From Mucilaginibacter sp. 14171R-50 (lineage in GTDB: Bacteria; Bacteroidota; Bacteroidia; Sphingobacteriales; Sphingobacteriaceae), in the NCBI RefSeq assembly GCF_010093045.1, contig NZ_CP048115.1:3844001-3908000 (forward strand): a DNA stretch of 64,000 nucleotides. Reading direction: 5' to 3'. The notes under the pieces are model-generated. The model had not been told where the DNA came from. It searched no databases and worked only from the letters and a program-made list of their open reading frames with translations. Positions 7,227-14,804 of the stretch are shown here, piece by piece. The position numbers and the translations under genes are program-made. The stretch's first letter is position 1; each line of letters starts with the position of its first letter.

Positions 7227-8483
7227 TTAAAACAAGTTTAATTGTACCTGGGTATTCTTTAAAAATTTGCTTTGCGATGTCGCCAGTATAAACTGCTTAA
7301 TGCTACTACCTGTAAGGTCGCGCCGTTCAAATTGGCTGCTGTTGCAAGTGATAAAAAATTTTGCCCGGTTAAGGGCCACACCTATTTTTTTTAGCTGGTC
7401 CCAATTAAGCCTGCCAAACCTGCGGGCAGCCACAATCTTTTGTGCCGATTGCAAGCCTATGCCGGGTATGCGCAAGATCATTTGCAGGTCGGCCTTATTA
7501 ATATCAATCGGGAATACCTGCATATTTCGTATAGCCCAGCTTAATTTAGGGTCGATATCCAGATCAAGGTGCGGCTGGCTGTCGTTCACAATCTCGTTCA
7601 CCTTAAAACCGTAAAAGCGCATCAGCCAATCCGCCTGGTACAGGCGGTTCTCGCGCACCATTGGCACGGTGGTGTTTAAGGCAGGCAGGCGGCTATCGGC
7701 CAGCACTGGTACATATCCCGAATAATAAACCCGCTTTAAGTTAAAGTTCTTATAAAAATAGTTAGCCGATTGTAGCACCTGGCTGTCGTTCTCGGGGGTT
7801 GCGCCAATAATAACCTGCGTGCTTTGGCCTGCCGGCGCAAATATGGGTGCTTTTTTGAAGAGCTTTTTTTCTTCAGTGCGCTGGATAATGGCACTTTTAA
7901 GATATCCCATAGGCTTGATCATATCCGCCTGATTTTTATCAGGCGCTAATAATTTCAACCCGGCCTCGGTGGGCATTTCCAGGTTAACGCTCAATCGGTC
8001 GGCATACAAGCCCGCTTCATTCATCAGTTCGTCGCTGGCACCCGGGATAGATTTGAGGTGAATATAGCCGTTAAAATTATGCTCGGTACGTAATTTTTTG
8101 GCCACCCGTACAAGCCGCTCCATGGTAAAATCAGCATCCTTGAAAATACCCGAGCTGAGGAACAAACCTTCAATATAATTACGACGGTAAAAGTTAATGG
8201 TAAGGTCTACCACCTCCTGCACTGTAAAAGCTGCACGTTGAATATCATTGCTTTTGCGCGATACACAATAAGCGCAATCAAATATGCAATGGTTAGTTAA
8301 CAGTATCTTTAATAACGACACGCACCTGCCATCCTCCGTGTAGGAATGGCATATGCCGTTGCTGGCATTGCCAAGGCCTTTGTTCTCGTTCTTCCGCTTA
8401 CTTCCGCTGCTGGCGCACGATACGTCATACTTAGCTGCATCAGCCAAAATATTCAACTTCCCTGTTATCCTGTCTACATTCAT
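7227..8483 (-). CDS. Putative DNA modification/repair radical SAM protein (TIGR03916)
   Basis: A 418-residue radical SAM enzyme. The CX3CX2C cluster motif is visible as CIFDCAYC near residue 69, followed by a TIM-barrel-like region. A helix-hairpin-helix segment, LRIPGIGLQSAQKIVAARR near residue 340, suggests contact with DNA. It is followed 2 nt later by its usual partner (TIGR03915), so the pair is translated together. The annotation as a DNA repair or modification enzyme comes from the family; substrate unknown. It could resemble a photoproduct lyase in using a 5'-deoxyadenosyl radical on DNA, but that is inference. Confidence 0.9.
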   Translation of the reverse strand: MNVDRITGKLNILADAAKYDVSCASSGSKRKNENKGLGNASNGICHSYTEDGRCVSLLKILLTNHCIFDCAYCVSRKSNDIQRAAFTVQEVVDLTINFYRRNYIEGLFLSSGIFKDADFTMERLVRVAKKLRTEHNFNGYIHLKSIPGASDELMNEAGLYADRLSVNLEMPTEAGLKLLAPDKNQADMIKPMGYLKSAIIQRTEEKKLFKKAPIFAPAGQSTQVIIGATPENDSQVLQSANYFYKNFNLKRVYYSGYVPVLADSRLPALNTTVPMVRENRLYQADWLMRFYGFKVNEIVNDSQPHLDLDIDPKLSWAIRNMQVFPIDINKADLQMILRIPGIGLQSAQKIVAARRFGRLNWDQLKKIGVALNRAKFFITCNSSQFERRDLTGSSIKQFILATSQSKFLKNTQVQLNLF

Positions 8484-8602
8484 ACCGTTTCAAAAATACT
8501 AATATTATTAGCAATTTTTATGACTAATATCAGAACTGTTAAGATGTTTTAGGAATACATGGTATTCTTCACCGACTTCATTACCTTTACACAAAAACAC
8601 AT

Positions 8603-8881
8603 ATGCCAGATTTAGATTCAGGATTTTGCGAGCACCTGCAAGCCATTAAAGAAGTTAAACTGAGCGACAACCACGTTTGCGAAGAATGCATAAAACAAGG
8701 CACCAAATGGTTCCATTTGCGCACCTGTCAAACTTGTAGGGTCACTTTGTGCTGCGACCAATCTGATGAACAGCACATGACCAAACATTACCACGCTGCG
8801 CATCACCCGGTAATAGCGTCGGCTCAGCCCGGCGAGCGCTGGCTATGGTGTTATCCCGACGAGCAATTTGCAGATTATTGA
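8603..8881 (+). CDS. Free-standing UBP-type zinc finger protein
   Basis: A 92-residue protein made almost wholly of one UBP-type (zf-UBP) zinc finger. The Cys/His ladder is visible: FCEHL, CEECIKQG, CQTCRVTLCC, then HMTKHYHAAHHP. In eukaryotes this fold binds the C-terminal Gly-Gly of ubiquitin. Bacterial single-domain versions are common in Bacteroidota but their ligand is not known. The C-terminal RWLWCYPDE segment is also family-typical. Its end overlaps the end of the convergent sirtuin gene by 7 nt. Single gene. Confidence 0.88.
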   Translation: MPDLDSGFCEHLQAIKEVKLSDNHVCEECIKQGTKWFHLRTCQTCRVTLCCDQSDEQHMTKHYHAAHHPVIASAQPGERWLWCYPDEQFADY

Positions 8882-9558
8882 GCCAGTAGCTCATCTACCA
8901 GCTTAGGTACCCCTATTGTAGCTTTATAAGGCATTTCAATGATGCTTCTGTTACTTGCAGTAGGTATGTTTGGGTCAATGATGTATTTTTTTACCTCCCG
9001 GGGCACGTAATTGATCAACCCGGCGGCAGGATAAACGGCCAGCGAAGTACCGATCAAAATAAACAGGTCGGCCTGGCTGCAAATTTGCGCCGCGGTTTCT
9101 ATCATGGGTACCGCTTCGCCAAACCATACCACATGTGCGCGCAGCTGCGATCCCAATTCGCACTTCTCGCCCATTTTTATCTCCCAGCCATTAATGGGGT
9201 AAGTAAGGCTCGCCTTTACGCTCGACTGCGACCGAGTGATGATGCCATGCAGGTGTACTACATTGGTTGAGCCAGCCCGCTCGTGCAGGTCGTCGATGTT
9301 TTGGGTGATGATAGTCACCTCGTATTTATCTTCAAGTTTAGTCAGCGCGTAATGAGCGGCATTAGGCTTAGCCTCTAGTACCGATTTGCGGCGCTGATTA
9401 TAAAAATCCTGCACCATTTCGGGGTTGCGCTCCCAGGCTTCGGGTGTGGCTACATCTTCTATATTATATCCTTCCCACAAGCCGTCGGTATCCCTGAAGG
9501 TTTTTAGGCCGCTTTCAGCGCTTATTCCCGCGCCGGTAAGCACTACTATTTTTTTCAT
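8875..9558 (-). CDS. cobB: Sir2-family NAD-dependent protein deacylase
   Basis: Removes acyl groups from protein lysines using NAD+. Seen: GAGISAESGLKTFRD near residue 10 (NAD binding), TQNIDDLHERAG near residue 98 and the catalytic His in HLHG. The segment where most sirtuins carry four zinc Cys has only one (GEKCELGSQLR), so it looks like a zinc-less class III type. ATG 9558 is chosen, giving MKKIVVLTGAG and 227 residues; a longer frame opening at 9588 would add ten residues not expected in the family. The end overlaps the UBP finger gene. Confidence 0.9.
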   Translation of the reverse strand: MKKIVVLTGAGISAESGLKTFRDTDGLWEGYNIEDVATPEAWERNPEMVQDFYNQRRKSVLEAKPNAAHYALTKLEDKYEVTIITQNIDDLHERAGSTNVVHLHGIITRSQSSVKASLTYPINGWEIKMGEKCELGSQLRAHVVWFGEAVPMIETAAQICSQADLFILIGTSLAVYPAAGLINYVPREVKKYIIDPNIPTASNRSIIEMPYKATIGVPKLVDELLAQ

Positions 9559-9599
9559 AATTTTAAGATCTGAGGCAAAGCATCGCATTTTCGCCTCAC

Positions 9600-9638
9600 A
9601 AAAAAAAGCGGTTAACTATGGCTAACCGCTTTTTTTTG
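9600..9638 (-). terminator. Bidirectional terminator
   Basis: AGCGGTTA pairs with TAACCGCT, flanked by eight A on the left and nine T on the right. It lies between the B12 operon (minus, ending 9652) and the upstream side of the sirtuin gene, and most likely ends the B12 operon. Confidence 0.85.
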
Positions 9639-9651
9639 TATTTTATTTAAT

Positions 9652-10227
9652 TTATAAAGCCAGTTGCCTTTGTGTTTGCAGCGAAGTATACTTTCTTTTA
9701 GCCAGTTCAAATCCGCCAAACAGGATGGCGCCGTATAAGGCATCGGCTATAAGCATGTTTGTTTCAAACGGGTAAATAGCTGCGGTTAACGATTGGCCAT
9801 AGCCTGCAAGCGTATGCGGATAAAAAGTTCCGTATAAAAATGGAAGATCCATAATTAGCCAGTGTATCATTACCGACACTACCGATGCTGTTGCAACGCT
9901 TACTATATTCACCTTTTTTATAAAAGTGCCAACCAATACCATTAGCATAAAGCAACCGTACACCCATAACGAGCTGCCGGTAAACACAATCAACTTGTAC
10001 GTGTAAATATAATTCACAAAAATATCGCTCACAAAAAGTGATAGCATCGGTATAAGGTAAGCCTTCCACGTATCATTAAAATAGGCACCTGCAAACAGTG
10101 CTATGGCACCCACCGGTGTAAAATTACTAAGCAGGGGCACCTGTGTGTTTACAAGGCGCATTGCAGTTGCAGCAAGTATTATTAGTATAAGTACGCTATT
10201 GCGGGTGTTGATCTTGTGTAATGACAT
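9652..10227 (-). CDS. DUF6580 integral membrane protein, third gene of the B12 operon
   Basis: A 191-residue inner-membrane protein with five or six hydrophobic segments (about residues 13-30, 38-52, 58-75, 85-103, 108-128, 155-175) and the LLSNFTPVGAIALFAGAYF segment typical of DUF6580. The overall form resembles the substrate-binding subunits of ECF transporters. Its position, 50 nt after btuG and under the same cobalamin riboswitch, makes it a candidate for moving cobalamin or a precursor across the inner membrane. That role is inferred from context, not from the sequence. The gene ends at a strong terminator. Confidence 0.82.
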   Translation of the reverse strand: MSLHKINTRNSVLILIILAATAMRLVNTQVPLLSNFTPVGAIALFAGAYFNDTWKAYLIPMLSLFVSDIFVNYIYTYKLIVFTGSSLWVYGCFMLMVLVGTFIKKVNIVSVATASVVSVMIHWLIMDLPFLYGTFYPHTLAGYGQSLTAAIYPFETNMLIADALYGAILFGGFELAKRKYTSLQTQRQLAL

Positions 10228-10277
10228 GGTTTTAATTAAAGTTCAAATTTATTGATAATACACTGCAATTTAAAATG

Positions 10278-11336
10278 CTATTTATTAACCAAAACTATTT
10301 TACCCGGGCTTACGCCGGTTTCCATGGTGTATTCTTTTTTGCCGGTCTTGTCAAACGCCGTTACAGATCCGTTTGACGAATAATCTTTGGCGTCGGCAAT
10401 AAACACTTCGCCGGTAATGCTGTCGATCGTAATAGCATATGGGGAAGTAATAGTTACATCGCCGGTTATAAAGTTTGCACGCTCGGGCTGCTGGGTTTTG
10501 GCGTTATACATTGCTATCTTATTATCAGCTGTGGGAAAATAAACATAATCGCCGTTGGCAGCAATGGGCAGGTTATATCCAAGGGTTAGGTCACTTTGCG
10601 ACGTAACCGCATCAGTAGTTGTATTTATAATAGTGATACCGGCCGATACATCGTTATAGTTACCTGCAGATAGCACATAAACGTTGCCGTAAGTATCCGC
10701 AGCGATGGTGATTGGGTTAACCGTTACCGTTATCTTTTTGGTTTCGCTTAAGGTGGCAAGGTCAATTACCGACACTGTTTTATCCAGGTCGGGATAATCT
10801 AAGCCCCCCGAATTGGCTACATATAATTTACCATTTGATACAGCCATTTGCTCGGGATTTCGGCCAACTTTTATGCTTTTAACTATAGCAAGCGAGGCAG
10901 TATCGATCACTGATACTGTACCATTGTAAGATGTTACAAAGGCATTGCTTTTGTAAAAAACGATACTGCGTGGTTGTGTAATACTGATCTTTTTGATCAG
11001 CTTAACCGTTTTTGCTTCGGCTACATCCACCAGGTCTGAATTGTTTACCACAATGAACATTTTTGAGCCATAGATCCCCAGGTCATTACCGGTATCGCCT
11101 AATTTTTCGGTATTGATGGCGGCAAAAATGTCCGGTGTAAGCTTTTTAGCGGTGTAATCATAATACGAAAGCGTACTGTTATTGTGGCCAATGCCGCCCT
11201 GGTTTAAAATATACAGCCCGGCCCTTTCGGCATCGGGCTTATCAGGGGTAGGTTGTACCTTTTCTTTACTGCACGATGTAAGTAAAGTGGCAAAAGCAAG
11301 CGAAATAAACAGGTACTTTGGTTTAAAGTGTTTCAT
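10278..11336 (-). CDS. btuG: BtuG-like surface lipoprotein (YncE/DUF5074 beta-propeller)
   Basis: A 352-residue lipoprotein. The signal peptide ends in LLTSC (Cys near residue 22). The mature part has repeated blades such as TVSVIDTASLAIVKSIKVG and KTVSVIDLATLSETKKITV, as in seven-bladed propellers of the YncE/DUF5074 group. In Bacteroides thetaiotaomicron the propeller lipoprotein BtuG captures vitamin B12 at the cell surface and hands it to BtuB. Here it directly follows a BtuB-like receptor (9 nt gap) under a cobalamin riboswitch, so the same role is likely. The ligand-binding residues cannot be judged from sequence alone. Confidence 0.82.
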   Translation of the reverse strand: MKHFKPKYLFISLAFATLLTSCSKEKVQPTPDKPDAERAGLYILNQGGIGHNNSTLSYYDYTAKKLTPDIFAAINTEKLGDTGNDLGIYGSKMFIVVNNSDLVDVAEAKTVKLIKKISITQPRSIVFYKSNAFVTSYNGTVSVIDTASLAIVKSIKVGRNPEQMAVSNGKLYVANSGGLDYPDLDKTVSVIDLATLSETKKITVTVNPITIAADTYGNVYVLSAGNYNDVSAGITIINTTTDAVTSQSDLTLGYNLPIAANGDYVYFPTADNKIAMYNAKTQQPERANFITGDVTITSPYAITIDSITGEVFIADAKDYSSNGSVTAFDKTGKKEYTMETGVSPGKIVLVNK

Positions 11337-11345
11337 TTGATGATG

Positions 11346-13364
11346 TTATATAGTTATTTGAAATGTGATTCGTACAGAGCGGCCGGGCATGGGATAACTT
11401 TGCACCACCATATAGCCTTTGTTAAACAGGTTATTAACCTCCGCGGATACCACCAAAGGCAGACCTTTGCAAGCGCCTTTATAAACCAACGCTGCATCAC
11501 TTACCGTATATTTTGGCAGGCGATCGTCGTCATTATTATTATTGTTGTAGTATCGTGAGGAAAGTTGTTGTTGATTATAATAAACCCCCATCGGCCCTGT
11601 GGTTACGCCGATATTAAATGCAAAGGTGTTTTTTGGGACGTAAGGCAACTGATTAAGGTAGATAGAGGATGTTGGGTCGGTTAGGTTTTGTGCCTGCTGA
11701 TGGGAGTAGTTAGCTGATAGCACAATGTTATACCCCGCCCCTAACCCAGCCTGTGTCTTTAAGCCGGCATCCAGCCCTTTAATGTCAACTTTACCAAAAT
11801 TTTCTACTGAACCATTGTATAAATTAGGTGTATATACGATCTTGTCTTTTACGTTGTTATAGTAAGCATCCGTAGTAAGACTGATGTATTGAAAAAAGCC
11901 GTTAAGGTTTCTGCTATAGGTGAAGCCAAGGTTATACTGATTGGTAAACTCTGGTTTAAGTTTAGTATTAGTAATGAAATTATAATACAATTCGTTGAAA
12001 GTTGGCGCCCGGAAAATATACTTATAAAAGCCCCTTACCTGGAAGCCCTGGTCATCAAACGGTTTTATGGTAGCCATTATCGTTGGCGAAAATATATTGC
12101 GATGCGGAATGGTAGTACCCGTAGCAACCGACTCCGAGATATCTGTATTAAGCAGGCTTGCCTGCAAGGTGGTTTTTCCGAGCACCAGTGTGCTTGCCAA
12201 CACATTTAACAACGCAAACCGTGTTGGATAGCGAAACCCAGGCAAATTAGCGCTCATGTTATTTACAGAGATATCTGTTGCGTATGAAACTTCCCAATTT
12301 GGTAGAAGGTGATAGGACAACGCCGCCGACTGGTAGTATTCATGCTGCTTAAACTGCTGATCCAGAAAACCGGCAGAACTCGGAAACTGGGGGTTAAAAT
12401 AATGCAGGTAATTTTGAGAAAACTTGCTGTTAACCAGCAAATGGATACCGTGGCTAAACACATGTTCGTAACCGGCTTGCAAAAACAGGTCTTTGTTCCA
12501 TAAGCGCTGGCCTGCAGGCGGTGGTTTGTTGATAATAACAGGGCCGGGAAGCCCCCTACCCGAATTATAATAGTTAGCATGAAAGTTAAACTTACTGCTG
12601 TCGTTTTTTGTCCAATAAAGCGCGCCATCAACCTGTTGCGCATTAATGGCCGAACCTAACCGTGTTTGTTTGCTTTTAGCCAGTCCGTCGTCGTTGATGT
12701 AAGTATAGCGGCCATTAGCCTTTTGCAAATAGCCATTTATGATGAACGACCAGCTATTGCTTAAACGCTGCTGCCATTGCACATAAGTATTAAACAAACC
12801 GAACGAACCGGTTTTAACTCCTGCGGTTATAAGATATGGTTTATCAGTATTTAACCGGGGCTTAATAGTTGTTATGGAAAGGATACTGGCGGATGCAAAT
12901 GACCGTGCAGGCTGCAGGATATTGGGAGGCTGCCCGTTGTATAAGGCTATGTGCTGTATATTGTTAAGATTGAGCCTTCCCAGGTCAACCTGCCCGTTCT
13001 CGGCATCGTTGATCTGCACACCATCATATAATACCGCCACATGATTAGCACCCAGGCCGCGTACAGATACCGTTTTTAAACCACCAATGCCGCCGTAGTC
13101 TTTGATATTTACTCCCGCAAAATTTCGTATCGCGTCCGCAACGCTGGCAGCGCTATACCGGGTAAAATCGGCCGCCGCAACCTGTTGTGATGGGGTTATG
13201 GTTTGGATATAGGGTGCCTTTGCAGATGATATCAGGACCTCTTTTAGTTTTTTGCTTGTGTCTTGCTGTGCAAATACCTTAATAGTTGGAAAAAGAAGTA
13301 TCCATACAAAGCACACGTATTTAACGCGTTTATACGTAAAAATGCACGATAATTTTTTTTTCAT
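11346..13364 (-). CDS. btuB: TonB-dependent vitamin B12 receptor BtuB
   Basis: A 672-residue outer-membrane receptor. The signal peptide is predicted to be cleaved after VFA (residue 32). A TonB-box-like LKEVLISSA follows, then a plug domain (about residues 50-165) with VSVRGLGANHVAVLYDGV, then a 22-strand-type barrel full of alternating aromatic strands, ending VRITFQITI. It belongs to the BtuB/Cir group. Assignment to cobalamin rests on the riboswitch about 120 nt upstream and the BtuG-like gene downstream. It is the first gene of a three-gene operon and is expected to be shut off when cobalamin is abundant. Confidence 0.9.
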   Translation of the reverse strand: MKKKLSCIFTYKRVKYVCFVWILLFPTIKVFAQQDTSKKLKEVLISSAKAPYIQTITPSQQVAAADFTRYSAASVADAIRNFAGVNIKDYGGIGGLKTVSVRGLGANHVAVLYDGVQINDAENGQVDLGRLNLNNIQHIALYNGQPPNILQPARSFASASILSITTIKPRLNTDKPYLITAGVKTGSFGLFNTYVQWQQRLSNSWSFIINGYLQKANGRYTYINDDGLAKSKQTRLGSAINAQQVDGALYWTKNDSSKFNFHANYYNSGRGLPGPVIINKPPPAGQRLWNKDLFLQAGYEHVFSHGIHLLVNSKFSQNYLHYFNPQFPSSAGFLDQQFKQHEYYQSAALSYHLLPNWEVSYATDISVNNMSANLPGFRYPTRFALLNVLASTLVLGKTTLQASLLNTDISESVATGTTIPHRNIFSPTIMATIKPFDDQGFQVRGFYKYIFRAPTFNELYYNFITNTKLKPEFTNQYNLGFTYSRNLNGFFQYISLTTDAYYNNVKDKIVYTPNLYNGSVENFGKVDIKGLDAGLKTQAGLGAGYNIVLSANYSHQQAQNLTDPTSSIYLNQLPYVPKNTFAFNIGVTTGPMGVYYNQQQLSSRYYNNNNNDDDRLPKYTVSDAALVYKGACKGLPLVVSAEVNNLFNKGYMVVQSYPMPGRSVRITFQITI

Positions 13365-13423
13365 GTTGCAAGCAAAAAAACTTACAGCATACAGGAACTA
13401 CACAGAATGGAAAACGCCGGTAT

Positions 13424-13479
13424 AAAAAAGCATCCACACTCAAGCTTCAATCCCCGAAAGCTGTGAATAATATAATGCT
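13424..13479 (-). terminator. Likely expression-platform terminator of the cobalamin riboswitch
   Basis: On the minus strand AGCAT...ATGCT closes a long composite stem, with CAC/GTG and AGCTT/GAAGCT pairs inside, followed by six T. It begins right after the conserved 3' end of the aptamer and lies 60 nt before btuB, as expected for transcriptional control. Confidence 0.55.
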
Positions 13480-13650
13480 GAGGCAGGTATTCTGACTTAC
13501 TCCCCTTTGCCTGCCTTCCCACCCGCAACTAACGGACAGTGACATTTTTGATGGGCATTGGTTAACAGAGCTTACAGCTGCGGGACAGTTGCGGATTTAC
13601 ACCGTATTCCCTTTTAATTCTCCCGGGAACGTTCTCCCGGCAGAAACCTA
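13480..13650 (-). ncRNA. Cobalamin riboswitch
   Basis: Minus-strand sequence contains the class hallmarks in order: GGGAATACGGTGTAAATCC (13594-13612), CTGTCCCGCAGCTGTAAGC, the B12 box region TGTCACTG (13537-13544), GGGAAGGC, then GTAAGTCAGAATACCTGCC (13485-13503). These match the AdoCbl-type riboswitch. It precedes btuB-btuG-DUF6580 and should turn the operon off when cobalamin binds. Confidence 0.95.
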
Positions 13651-13777
13651 AAGCATGGCAAATGTACTATTACAATTGTTAAACCCAAATATTAATATTG
13701 GCGGCGGCTAAATTAATTTCAATAAAAGAAAACCTGCTGTTTATTAGCGTGTTTAACAGGTATATAATAATTATATT

Positions 13778-14659
13778 ATGACAACATCAACATTAGAAAA
13801 TAGATGGCGTGCTACTTCTGCCTCAGAGGCGCGTAACAGCTCATTAAGCACCAATTTATCGCAAACAGAACGCACCCTGTCAATTGCAGGTGGTGTAAAG
13901 CTTGCACTATCGGGCTTTAAAGGCCTATTTAAAAGCCCGTTCTCCAGCATCATTAAAATAGGTGCGGGCGGCTACCTGCTCACCCGGGGGGTTACCGGCC
14001 ATTGCGAACTCTACTCGCGTATGGGCCGCAACACTACTGAGCCTGTTAACGTTAATATCCGTTCGTCGTACCTCATTAACAAACCACGACAAGAGGTGTA
14101 CGATTTTTGGCGTAAACTGGACAACCTGCCGTTATTTATGAAACATCTGGAAAGTGTTGAGCAGATAGACGACAAGCGGTCGCACTGGGTGTTAAAGCTG
14201 CCCACAGGCGTTGCTAAAGTGAGCTGGGATGCCGAAATTGTAAATGATGAGCCGGGTTATGCTATAGGTTGGAGCTCGCTGCCCGGCTCTCTGATTGATA
14301 ATGCAGGTAAGGTACGTTTCCAGGACAGCCCGGATGGCGAAGGCACTTTAATAGACATCGTTATCTCTTACCGACCGCCGGCAGGTGGCTTTGGAGGCAG
14401 TATCGCACATATATTAAACCCTGTATTTAAAAACATGGTTGATAATGATGTACGCAACTTTAAACAATATATGGACATTGATGGCGGCGCTTCGTCACCG
14501 GCATATGAAGAACCTGTTGCTATAGTAATTGAAGAAACGGTAGTTGAGCGTACCTCATCAGAAGATACAGTTGCTGATGACCAGTCATCCCGTTATCAAT
14601 CTCATATAGAACCCATAGAAGAGAGGCCATCTCCGGGTAATGAACACCAGGCGATGTAG
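13778..14659 (+). CDS. SRPBCC (cyclase/dehydrase-like) protein with N-terminal DUF2892 membrane region
   Basis: A 293-residue protein in three parts. Residues about 30-85 form a DUF2892-like hairpin of two hydrophobic stretches (LSIAGGVKLALSGF and IIKIGAGGYLLTRG). Residues about 95-240 form an SRPBCC/polyketide-cyclase-like domain starting VNVNIRSSYLINKPRQEVYDFW, a fold that binds hydrophobic ligands. The last 50 residues are acidic and probably disordered. This combination recurs in stress-related proteins of many bacteria, but the ligand is unknown. Single gene, ending at a strong palindromic terminator shared with recQ. Confidence 0.82.
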   Translation: MTTSTLENRWRATSASEARNSSLSTNLSQTERTLSIAGGVKLALSGFKGLFKSPFSSIIKIGAGGYLLTRGVTGHCELYSRMGRNTTEPVNVNIRSSYLINKPRQEVYDFWRKLDNLPLFMKHLESVEQIDDKRSHWVLKLPTGVAKVSWDAEIVNDEPGYAIGWSSLPGSLIDNAGKVRFQDSPDGEGTLIDIVISYRPPAGGFGGSIAHILNPVFKNMVDNDVRNFKQYMDIDGGASSPAYEEPVAIVIEETVVERTSSEDTVADDQSSRYQSHIEPIEERPSPGNEHQAM

Positions 14660-14743
14660 CAACACTTGTTATTTACCGGTATCGTTGTACAATTAAATCA
14701 CAGTTGTAAGGTTACCAACTTTAGCAACTTAAATAATAAAACC

Positions 14744-14787
14744 AGGATAATAAAAGAGCCCCGAATTCGGGGCTCTTTTATTATCCT
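14744..14787. terminator. Perfect 44-bp palindromic bidirectional terminator
   Basis: Two 22-base arms, exact reverse complements, meet at a central GAATTC. GAGCCCC/GGGGCTC forms the GC core, followed on either strand by TTTTATTATCC. It separates the convergent SRPBCC and recQ genes. Confidence 0.9.
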
Positions 14788-14804
14788 AATATGGGTAGAT
14801 ATAA

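Noticed and set aside
9559-9588. Longer start for the sirtuin at 9588
   Set aside because: The next Met (9558) begins the standard MKKIVVLTGAG segment.
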